Source: Nemophila menziesii (lineage: Eukaryota > Streptophyta > Magnoliopsida > Boraginales > Hydrophyllaceae). From it: a DNA stretch of 64,000 bases. The stretch's first letter is position 1. Each line of letters begins with the position of its first letter. The stretch is taken from assembly GCA_029959085.1 (NCBI GenBank), contig JARWIR010000011.1, positions 5,767,840 through 5,831,839 on the forward strand. Direction: 5' to 3'. Shown here one piece after another: positions 34,092 through 43,604 of the stretch. The notes under the pieces are model-generated. The model saw only the letters and a list, made by a program, of their open reading frames with translations. It did not search any database and was not told the DNA's origin. Made by a program: the position numbers and the translations under genes.

Positions 34092-35579
34092 TAAAAATAA
34101 AGAACAGTAGGGTAGTCAAATAAACACGAGGAAAAAGTCGGAGGAGAATAAGAACAGAACCCAATGAATGATCCTAGAGCATAGTACCTAAAAAGTCTCA
34201 TGTAGTAATGTTCCAAAAATAATGCACAAGTATGATTAGTATACACGTAATCAACAATCCATGAATTCAAGTCAAGATTAATTTCGCAATGCAGAAGGAG
34301 AAGTTGATAACTAAGTTCATGCTAATGGCTATAGGTTGTTCACAAGTCCTAATATAGCATCCAATGGTCCACTTACCTAATACCTAATAGCTCAATTGTT
34401 TCTCCACCAAGCAGTTAGAAATCCTAAGATCTTTGGTTATAACTTGGCTTAGGGACGGTGTGGTATATTTGGATACTGAAAAGTGAGCTTTTGACTCTCT
34501 CCTCACATTCCCTCAACGAATCGCCCTAGAGCTTGGGTTTTCACTAGAAGATGTTCTCACTCAATCCAATTTATTGATGCCTTTAATGTGCATCCCCAAT
34601 AATTCCAAATAAAACCTTTCATGATGATATACAAATTCCACTTTGCCGGTCCGAATATATATTCTTTTCATCTCAATTTTTCTTTTGTATAGCTATGACT
34701 CTCTTTTTAATGTTGAGATATCACACTATTTTTTTCATAATTATGCCTTTTCATAATTTTAGCTCGTAGCTTATTTTTCATTCACTATTACCCCAGCAAA
34801 AAGGTTACAATAATCACTTTTTCATCATCAATAATGTCACAATTATAATTTCCCAAATCCCAGATTCCCTAATGATGAAACCCACCACCCAAAACTCAAG
34901 CTCTAATACGACTTGTCTCAGGTTTTGCGATTCAAGTACGGGTCATATAGATAAGTCCTATAAACTAAGGGTATGGATTATAATGTGGTTAAATAAAAGG
35001 CTTTAGAAAGGCTTAGAGGGGCTAAGACGGATAAATAATAACAACAATCAAATAAAAAGGGTGATAAGGTATAAAAAGGCTTCAAGTGGCTTCAATATGA
35101 AAGAACTGCCTTATTCATTTTCTAACTACCGGATTTTGTTACTTTTTCACTACTAGTTCATAGACAAGCGGGTTTTCAACTAATTTCAAACCTCACGTTC
35201 TACACACCAAATAACTCTCCCTAAGGTTCAACGTAACTTATTAGCATTGCTCATTAACTTTCCTATCTTCTATTTCCTGTTTTCATACATGCATGTTAAA
35301 CATACTAATGACATCTTTCAAAAAACATACTACTTACTATCATTGACCTAATTAAAATCATGCTCAAATAGGCACATTCAACATATTCTATGCCCAATTC
35401 AACCTAAAAATTTTAAATTTTATGAAAAAACGAAAAGAAGATGAGGACAACGAATCCCCACCCCCACCTCAAAAGTGAGTCATGTCCCCACGACTCGAAA
35501 AAGACTCAATAAAGAAATAAAATTTAAAATTAAAACTAAACTAAACTACCTAATGCATACAAGCTATTAAGAAAGAGGA
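34092..35579 (-). other. 3' untranslated region of element C
   Basis: No coding sequence is seen. The ORF2-side hairpin GAGTCATG-TCCC-CACGACTC lies at 35477-35496, with one pair that becomes G-U in the element-strand RNA. PPT-like motifs lie at 34887-34898 and 35460-35471. The landmarks follow those of the 3' UTR at 16212-17617 in the same order. Confidence 0.65.
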
Positions 35580-36041
35580 TTAGAGCGGTGTACCCGGCTG
35601 GCCATAAAGTTCCATTATGTCCTCCTCCTCCTCCTCCTCCTCCTCCGAAGAATAGTTGTCAATATGCATGTTCGTAGTTACCTCTTCCAAGTGTGAATTA
35701 ATCTGTGTAATTTCCGCCCAAAGTTCTCTATTTTCTTCTCTTAAACGTTCGACTTCATGTTGCAATTTAATAGCCCATGGGGGAATACAAGAATTATCCT
35801 TAGAGGAGGAAGACGAAGAACCTTGATCATGCATCTTTGTCTTTTCTTTAGGCTTTGATGGTACAAACATCCTAGCTGTTAATCTCTTTGGTAGTTGTTG
35901 TGCTGGTGCCTCTTCTTTTGATTCTTCAATAGCCTCTTCAAGATTGATAGGCTTTTCAATGGTGGCTCCAGGCAATCTTTTGTTCTTCCCTAGGATGGAA
36001 CACTTCCTCTTGTAATCCATAGCATCAGTTTTGTTTGTCAT
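35580..36041 (-). CDS. Short ORF2 of element C lacking the central domain
   Basis: The 153-aa frame starts MTNKTDAM, like the MTN starts of the two longer ORF2 copies, and lies at the same place after the palindrome island. The central VRDFYEG/PFSVELIRK domain is absent. What remains is a basic N-terminus, a serine run, a coiled coil (LQHEVERLREENRELWAEI) and an acidic C-terminal run of eight glutamates. The frame is open and ends in a normal stop, so this may be a natural short variant and not decay. Function unknown. Confidence 0.6.
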   Translation of the reverse strand: MTNKTDAMDYKRKCSILGKNKRLPGATIEKPINLEEAIEESKEEAPAQQLPKRLTARMFVPSKPKEKTKMHDQGSSSSSSKDNSCIPPWAIKLQHEVERLREENRELWAEITQINSHLEEVTTNMHIDNYSSEEEEEEEEDIMELYGQPGTPL

Positions 36042-36410
36042 GTTTGATTAACCCACAACTCAAGTTACACCAGGATGAATTAAAAGTTAAGAAAGATTGG
36101 TGTAGCTTGAAGTTGTTGCTTGGACTTAATGAAAGAGAAAGGTTTCTTGATGAATCTTGGAAGAAATTTTGAAAGCTTGATGTTCTTGATGGTATTTTAT
36201 GGTGTAGTGTGATGAATTTGATGAAGAAATTGTGTTTATGGAGGATGGAGGAGAGTATTATTGATGTTGTTGTGTTAATTTTGTTGGTTTGTACAAGCTT
36301 CAAGGTCTATATATAGTGTTTGTGTCTGAAAATTTCGTGTAGAGGAGGCTAGGGTTAATTCTTGATAAGGTAAGAAGTGAAATAGGAATAAAGCTCTTCA
36401 AAACTGACCT

Positions 36411-36730
36411 AGCGCCGGCATACCGGTGCTGGATGTGTATACTTCTTGCACCTCTCGGTAAAGAACCCGAGACCATACCCGAGGCCACGTGTTTTTGCTC
36501 CACCGGCATACCGGCGGTATTCACCGGCATGCCAGTGCTGTTTTTCGTCCAGAAGCAACTTGTGGAACCCGTGGGCACGTGTTTCTCCTCTAGCCGGCAT
36601 ACCGGTGCCCTGAGCGGCATACCGGTGCGCCTGGCCTTTCTTCTTCGACCTCTCGGCAGAGAACCCGAGTCATCAACCCGTGGGCACGTGTTTACCCACC
36701 GGCATGCCGGTGGTTTGACCGGCTTACCAG
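36411..36730 (-). repeat. GC-rich palindrome island of element C
   Basis: Palindromes of the type CCGGCATACCGG or CCGGCATGCCGG recur seven to eight times, spaced by CCTCTCGG...AACCCGAG inverted repeats and GGGCACGTGTTT segments, in units of about 120 bp. It lies between integrase and ORF2, as do the islands of the two related elements, but with its own sequence. Confidence 0.8.
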
Positions 36731-37011
36731 CCAATGAACCGAATTTTTCCTAAGTAATTCCTTTTGACCCCAAACTCATTTCCTACACAATAACACACTA
36801 CCTTTCTCTCCTATTAGCTTGTAAACACAATTTAAAATATACACTAACTTAGAATTATAAACTACAAAACATAAAACTATTCTAAAAAGCAATTAAAACA
36901 AGGGGTGTCTCTCAAGAGAACTTTTGTTTAACGTCTTTGAGTTAGACGTGTACCGCAGGCTAAGCGTGTTCTTCGAGAATGATTGTCTCTTCTCGACCAA
37001 AGTCTTCACTG

Positions 37012-38170
37012 TCATGATATCATTTCAAACGCTGGCCATTCACCATGAATGTCCTTTTTCGGTTGGATGTTCAATTTCAATCGCTCCATGCGGTGTGAGT
37101 TTCGTAACAATGTAAGGTCCTCCCCAACGGGATTTAAGCTTTCCTGGGTAATTCGAGAATCGAGAGTTGTATAATAGTACCTTTTGTCCTCTCTCGAACT
37201 TCTTTGGACGGAGTCGTTTATCATGCCATCTCTTTGTTTTCTCCTTGTAGAGACGTGAATTTTCATAGGCAAGATATCGAAACTCTTCCAAATCATTTAA
37301 ATGCATCAACCTTTGTTTCCTGGCCAATTCTGGGTCTATATTCAGAGTTTTAATAGCCCAGAAGGCTCGAGCTTCAGTCTCAATAGGTTGATGACATGCT
37401 TTGCCGTAGACCATGCGATATGGTGATGCCCCAACTGGTGTTTTAAATACTGTTTGATAAGCCTAGAGAGCATCATCTAGCTTTAATGACCAGTCTTTCC
37501 TTGTCTTATTCACGGTCTTCTCAAGAATAGATTTAATTTCTCGATTAAAAACTTCGGCTTGACCGTTAGTTTGTGGGTGATAACCGGTAGAAATGCGGTG
37601 TCTCACTTCAAACTTACGAATTAGGGCTCTCAATTGAAGATTGATGAAATGGGTACCTTTATCACTGATGAGAACACGTGGCGTACAATGTCTTGAAAAG
37701 ATATGTGTCTTTAAGAATTTTATCACTGTTTGAGCATCGTTCTTTGGTGTTGCCACTACTTCTACCCATTTTGATACATAATCTACCGCAAGCAAAATAT
37801 AAATATTACCATGGGAAGTGATGAAGGGTCTCATGAAATATATTCTCCGTACATCAAAGATTTCGACTTCCAGAATATTGTTAAGCGGCATCGCATCCCT
37901 TTTTGATATATTACTAGTGAACTGGCATCTTTGACATGACTGGACGAAACGATGACAATCTCTGTGTGAGGTAGGCCAATAGAAACCGGATTGAAGAATT
38001 TTAGCTGCAGTTCTATCGCCTTTAAAGTGGCCTCCATATGGTGATCCATGACAACTTGCTATAATCTTATCAACTTCGCCTTCATGGGCACATCTTCTAA
38101 CTACTTGGTCACTGCAAATTTTCCAGAGGTATGGTGTATCCCAATAATACTGTTTAGCCTGGTGAGATAA
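37012..38170 (-). pseudogene. Integrase of element C
   Basis: The frame from 38170 leftward encodes the zinc region ([20 protein letters not shown]), then IYFMRPF where others have IDFMGPF, so the first catalytic Asp is replaced by Tyr. ISDKGTHF and GQAEVFNRE follow. A stop near 37461 (Trp codon changed to TAG) separates it from the C-terminal part 37040-37414, and a frameshift follows at about 37040. The open frame seemingly starting at 38308 is only read-in from the inserted LTR. Confidence 0.9.
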
Positions 38171-39731
38171 TGGTGGTCCTTTGTGTGTTCTAAAAATAAT
38201 GCAATAAATAATCGAACCACAACCGCAAGTGTACGGTTGTCCCAAGTAGTAATTCTGATAAATCAGATTCGTTCCAAGGACGGAATGGTTGATCACAGTG
38301 TCTAGCAAATAGTGATTGATGCACTTACGAAAATAAAAGACAATAATATATTTGTTTGGTTTTTGTTATAAGACTAATGAATGAAAGACAAATATTAAAT
38401 TGCAAGTAAAAGCTAAGACGCAAGTAAAATGATGTAAAACGCAATATGAGAAGTAGCACTTGAGAACGCAAGGATCCTCCCTATCCTATTTCTTAACTTA
38501 TGTTGTTTAAGGGCTAAATTAGTCAATTACAATGGTCGGGATTCTAATATCCTTATACCCCCGTCAGGGTGGACTATAAGGCGATCCTAAAGTGTCACTA
38601 GTCCCGTCAGGGTAAATATGATCCACCGTTGGATGATTAAGTGTTATTACCTCATTGGCCCTAGGATTAGCTAAGCTCGTCAGAATCATTAACTTCTATC
38701 CTAGATTGAATAAATAGTTCTGTATTTAAACCCCCCGTCAGGATGATCCAATTGCCACTTATTGGAATAGCCTAAATACTATTACCTGTTCCTAGTTCAT
38801 GACGCTAAAAACAGTAAACATTCATAATTTATCGAAAAGAGTAAAAGCCCTAATTTAGTTTAATTCATTAAAATCCCAAATTCAACATTCGTTAATTAAT
38901 AGGAATTGGGATTCACCCATTGTTGTTCTCAAGCACTAAATAAAACTTAGCTCATATTAAAATGAAATACGAAATTAAAATTAAAGGAATTCATATTGTT
39001 TACAGAATTAAAAAGATAAAAGAACCTAATTTCCGGAATCAGAATGACTACGAACGGAGATATAGACCCTCTCCAGCTCTTGTAGCTTCTTCTCCTTCCT
39101 TCAGTTGCTTCTCTCTGGTGTTTTTAATCTTGCAGAATGTGAATTGTCTGTAAAATAGAAGTCAAGGGCTGATTTTATAGTTAGAAATTCGGACTTGGAC
39201 CTAGGCTTTTAATTAAATGAAATATAAAAGGCCCAAGTCCACTAACTTAGCCCAAAATCCCGTAACTGCTGATATGCCTTCACTAAAACTGCTTTTCCCG
39301 ATGCGTTACAACTCCGATTGACCTCATTCCAGTTGCTAAAGTTCCGTAATTTGATAAGGAATGATTTCTCTTCAACGGTCAACAGCTAGATCATCGCTTA
39401 AGCACCTCGAAATCAGCAATCTATGGCCTGGAAACTGGATTTTCAGCTCTAAAAATAATATCTTCGGGATTTCTTTTCAAGTCTTGACTCTATCTTTTGA
39501 TCTTTGACTTTCTCCTTGGATTCCTCTTCTAGCTAACATCTAAAACCTGTAAAATACTCACTAAAAATACCAATATTACGCGCAAAAGCTTAATAAATCA
39601 AAAATGCTAGAATTAAAAGAGGAAAATCATATTATTGCATATTTAGTCCAAAAGTCTATCGAAATAATCAATTAAACACCAAAAATGATGTCTCCTAAGG
39701 GTCGAAAATAAGAACATTTAAGGAGACATCA
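38171..39731 (-). repeat. 3' LTR of the young element
   Basis: It starts TGGTGGTCC and ends AAGGAGACATCA. Four copies of a CCCGTCAGGGT-like motif lie at about 38558, 38602, 38676 and 38731. The sense TATAAAA box is at 39173-39179. The terminal 45 bases (39687-39731) hold the inverted repeat TGATGTCTCC...GGAGACATCA. Confidence 0.96.
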
Positions 39732-39767
39732 AGACCCCCAACTCAAACCTTTGTCGTCCCGACAAAG
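39732..39767 (-). other. PPT and adjacent hairpin of the young element
   Basis: On the element strand the order is hairpin (stem CTTTGTCG/CGACAAAG, loop GGA, 39749-39767), then GGTTTGAGTTGGGGGTCT, then the LTR. The purine run is the plus-strand primer. The hairpin is discussed in the findings. Confidence 0.85.
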
Positions 39768-40426
39768 CAAAACAAAACAAAACAAGGGGTGGAAGTAAAC
39801 GCAAGAACAAATAGAAGCTTAGCAAATAAACCTAAAGCAATTCTAAAGATAAATCTCATATAGCAAAACTTTAAGAACTAACATATACATACACTAATCA
39901 TGCAAAATCAAACATAAATAATCTCAATCATAAAATTAAAGTTGCAATGCTTGAAGGTTACACTTGTACTCATATCTGTATGATGGCTATAGGGTGGTCA
40001 TTAATCATAAATCGCTTTGAATGTTCCACCTAAATATTCCCTATCAACAGAAGTATAAATTCACTATGTATTTAAGAATCAAGAGGTCCTTATGGTTTTA
40101 ATATTGGCTTAAGGACGGTATGGATATATATTTGGTAAATTTGAAGTGAGCTTTTGGCTCTCTCCTCACTTACCATCCACATGTCCTCGAGCTTGAGTTT
40201 ACGCTCAAAAATGTTCTCACTCACCCATTTGACGCGCTAATGTTGCGTCCCCAATGTCAACCCAAATAAAACTAAGATGATTTCCAAAAATATTCCACTT
40301 TGCCGGTTTATTTTATTCTTTCTTTCTTTTTATTTTATTTTTCATTTCTTTTCTTCTTTTTTGTACAAGATACCCATGACCATCATTTTGATGTGAAAAG
40401 TCATGTCTCTTATAATTTTCTTTTTC

Positions 40427-40468
<42 letters not shown>

Positions 40469-41230
40469 CAAATCCCGGCAAAGGGTTACAAATAATAATA
40501 TCATCTACATTTTTGTGCCTCAATACAAACACATATAATCCCTTCCCAATGTAAATTCCCAAAATGTGGACCCTCCACCCCAAACTCAAGCTCGAGACAA
40601 GTCTCAGGGTTGTGATTCAAGTGCGGGTCATTTGGTCATGCCTAATAATCTAAAGGATAATGGGCTTATATCGTGGCTACAAAAGAAAAGGCTTAAGGCT
40701 CAAAATTGGGCTAAGACGGATAAAATTATAATATTAAGGATAGCAAGCTAAAGGTTTCAAATGGCTAACAAAGAACTGCCCCTATCATTTTCCTAAGTAC
40801 ATAGCTTGTCTTTAGTTCATATCTAGGTGGGTTCTCTACTAATTAAGATTTCACGTTCTACACACCAAACATATTCCTTAAGTACAAGCTTACTTCATTT
40901 GCATTGTTCATTAATTTTTCCTATCAATTACCTATGTTCGCATGCAATTGTAAGTGCGTTCTATATCAGTCCCTAAAGTCCACTATTTACTATCATAGAT
41001 TCATCAAAAGTATGCTTAAAGGGACATTTAAAATCTTCTATAGTCAAACGCAACTCCGAAAATTATTTTTATTGAAAGCAAATAAAACATATAACACATA
41101 AAAATTGGGATGAGGCAACGAACCCCACCCCAAACTCAAAAATGAGTCGTGTCCCCACGACTCGAAAAGACTCAACGCCATAAAAAATAAACTAATCTAA
41201 CTAAAATGCGAAAGGGATAGAAAACGTATC
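39768..41230 (-). other. 3' untranslated region of the young element
   Basis: It holds no gene. On the element strand it has an A34 run (plus-strand T at 40435-40468), PPT-like motifs at 40577-40588 and 41127-41138, and the hairpin at 41144-41163 (GAGTCGTG-TCCC-CACGACTC on the plus strand). Short ORFs around the homopolymer are artefacts. Confidence 0.75.
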
Positions 41231-42562
41231 TTAACCAGCTCGAGGCTGGTTATCGGTGTTGCGTCCATGAACTTTCTCCTGCATAAGAATACCATAGGTG
41301 GCATGTTGAATTGTGCTCACCCCCGTTAACATGTTTCGGAGAAGTTCTAACTCTTTTGTAACGTTTCCTAAAGATGCAATCATCTTCACTTGGTTCTCTT
41401 CTAACACCTTCACTTTAGCTTCCAACTCATCAGTTGTATGCATCTTCTTCTTTGGAGGAGCTCTAGGATTCCTTGTTGCTTTTACCACCTCATCATGAAT
41501 ATTCTTAACCAAAGTTAAACCCATACTCTCACACCCTACAACACGATCAATCTCTGCGTCTTTACGCGGAACCTTTGCGTCCAAGCACAAAGTAGTGACG
41601 GTACAAGGAAATTTGAGATTTTGTTGTGAAGTAGGAATTCTAGCAAATTCCATGATGGTATCATATATCACACGAGCAACATCCATGGGTTTCTCCTCAA
41701 TAATACATTTAATGAACAAAAGATGCTCCTTCTTCACTTCCGATATGTGTTTAACTCCGAAGAAGGTAGGTATTATGAAACGTGACCAAATCTTAGCGCA
41801 TGGTAGCAAGTTACTACTATACATCTGTCCAGGATATCTCTCTCCTTCGGGAATTGGGTGGGCCCCATCAACAATCACTTTCCCCCAAAGGGATTCATAA
41901 TCAAACGAAGGCTCTTTAAGAGATTCTTGAAACGGACATATTCCGGAAAACTTGGGTAACTTCAATGATTTACGAATAAGCTCAACGGAGAAAGGAACTA
42001 CCTTTTTGCGAATTATAACAGCTTCTTTTGAGAAGGCGATTCCTTCATAAAAATCTCGCACCAAGGTAAGAATATACTCAAGCTTCCTTTCTCTCAATTC
42101 CTTCCAACCCAATTTATCACAAGTAACACCATAATCTTTATAAGCACTAGTCATAATACCTTTAGGAAGATTCATCTCCTCACCAAACTTCAAAAATTCA
42201 ATTCGATCACGAACCTGAGTATCCCAAGGAATGAAGACTCTCTTAGGCTGTTGAGCCCAAGCTTTCCTACGCGGAGCTTTCGGTTGTTGCACTGGTTCTT
42301 CGGGAACTTCTTGTTCAGCTTCTTCAATCTCTTCTTCAACTTCTTCCTCACTTTCTTCATCACTCTCATCAATTAACCTGCTCTTTTTCGGATTAGCCTT
42401 ACTCGGATTCTCTTTTCATTTCGGAGCAATTTGGTTTTGGACAGTCTTTTTGGATCGCGAATCCGGAATCTCAATTGCTTGGTCTGGGCTAGCTCCAACA
42501 GTGTTCCTGTTTCTTGGTATGTTTCTTCGATAGTTACACATGGAATCGGTTCTGTTAGTCAT
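41231..42562 (-). pseudogene. ORF2 of the young element, one in-frame stop
   Basis: The ATG at 42560-42562 starts MTNRTDSMCNYRR. The frame runs 443 codons to NQPRAG at 41231, with a single TGA at 42416-42418 after 48 codons. The plus-strand copy has Arg there (RKENPSK), so a CGA-to-TGA change explains it. Downstream the 353-aa frame is open and holds the plant transposon protein domain (VRDFYEG, VVPFSVELIRKSLKLPKF, LLPCAKIWSRF) and a C-terminal coiled coil (LEAKVKVLEENQVKMI). No membrane segment is seen. Restart at an internal codon or readthrough cannot be excluded. Confidence 0.85.
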
Positions 42563-42944
42563 CTCTTTTCACCCCAAACTCAAAACTTCAAATAGAGAAA
42601 AAGCTAGAGAAAAGCTTTGAAATTTGATGTTTTGAGGCTTAAAACTTGAAGAACTAGGTGTTATATGAGATGGGGTAAGGTTATTTGAGAGAGATTTTGA
42701 AAGAATTTGGATTAATTTCAAGGTTGGGAGAAAGAAATTTTTGGAGAAAAGGTGAAATTTGATGATGTTTTGGAGAAGCTATGAGTTGATTTTGTGTTTT
42801 TGTGATGATAGAAGGCTTGATTTGATGATTTTATAGTTGTTTGTTGATGATTTTCGTAGTAGGTGGAGGCAAGAATTCGGATTATAAGGTTTGGCTTGGA
42901 AAAGAGGCAAAAAACTAGGTTTAATGAAGTTAAAACCGCCTCTC

Positions 42945-43000
42945 GTAACAGCTGGCCGGTATGCCTTCGGAATCGCCGGTATACCGGCCGAGAGGACGGC

Positions 43001-43038
<38 letters not shown>

Positions 43039-43380
43039 TCAAAACGCAAGTGCATTGCGTCGTCGCTGACGCAATGGTCAGGGAATTTGAAATCCTTGAC
43101 CGGCTAGCCGGCGGATTCGCCGGTATGCCTGTGAAATCTCGATGGCGCATTTGATGACGCAGCAACCTTGCGTCATCGCTGACGCAAGGACCAGAACATT
43201 CTTCCTCGTTGGCCGGCTAGCCGGCGGATTCGCCGGTATGCCTGTGCTTTCTCGCTGGCGCGAATGAAGACGCAGCATTGCTGCGTTGTCGCTGACGCAG
43301 TGGTCAGGGAGTTGGGGTCTATCTGCTCGTTTGGCCGGTATGCCGGCTAGCTCGCCGGCTAGCCGGTCAAACCTGCTGTG
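42945..43380 (-). repeat. GC-rich palindrome island of the young element
   Basis: Palindromes such as GCCGGTATACCGGC and CCGGCTAGCCGG recur, with GACGCA...TGCGTC inverted repeats, in three units of about 125 bp. They are interrupted on the element strand by an A31 run (plus-strand T at 43005-43035). Each unit includes GCTGACGCAATGGTCAG or a variant, whose complement resembles the CTGACCATGGCGTGG block of the plus-strand element, so the grammar is shared while the palindromes differ. Confidence 0.85.
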
Positions 43381-43604
43381 GACTTCAATTTTCTTCGTTT
43401 TTCCCATCGTTTGACCCCAAACTCATGACCATTATACCCCTGAAATCATCAAAAACAAACACCCTTCCTCATTTCTTAAAAATAAAACTAAAATAAACGA
43501 AAACTTTAACTGATTTATACTACGGAAATTGAAATACTTAAACTAATATACAAGAAATTGGCTTTTGTTTAACGTCGTTAAGCTCGACGGATTACCTCGT
43601 GCTT

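Larger units (their letters stand above)
32564..38170 (-). mobile_element. Element C: Athila-type element, split by a younger insertion
   Basis: From right to left it has the integrase (ending about 37012), a palindrome island, a short ORF2, a 3' UTR, a PPT and a 3' LTR (32564-34055). The young element is inserted in the integrase zinc region at 38170. A short continuation lies at 50942-50997, after which C is cut off, so gag, RT, PBS and the 5' LTR are missing. Its LTR and coding sequence are closest to element A. Confidence 0.88.

Noticed and set aside
36924..37115. Plus-strand 63-aa ORF near the end of integrase C
   Set aside because: It is the antisense shadow of the integrase C-terminus, with no features of its own.
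37463..38308. 281-aa open frame apparently fusing a new N-terminus to integrase
   Set aside because: The first 46 codons are read from the inserted LTR of the young element. The frame only happens to continue into the integrase of element C.
38962..39153. 63-aa ORF in each LTR of the young element (second copy at 50172-50363)
   Set aside because: It is antisense to the element, in an AT-rich LTR part, and not kept in the other LTRs.
40300..40554. 84-aa ORF rich in Phe (and Lys-rich ORF on the other strand)
   Set aside because: It is translated from the T34 homopolymer and its surroundings.
43078..43407. 109-aa minus-strand ORF in the palindrome island
   Set aside because: It follows the repeat units of the island and has no counterpart in the other elements.
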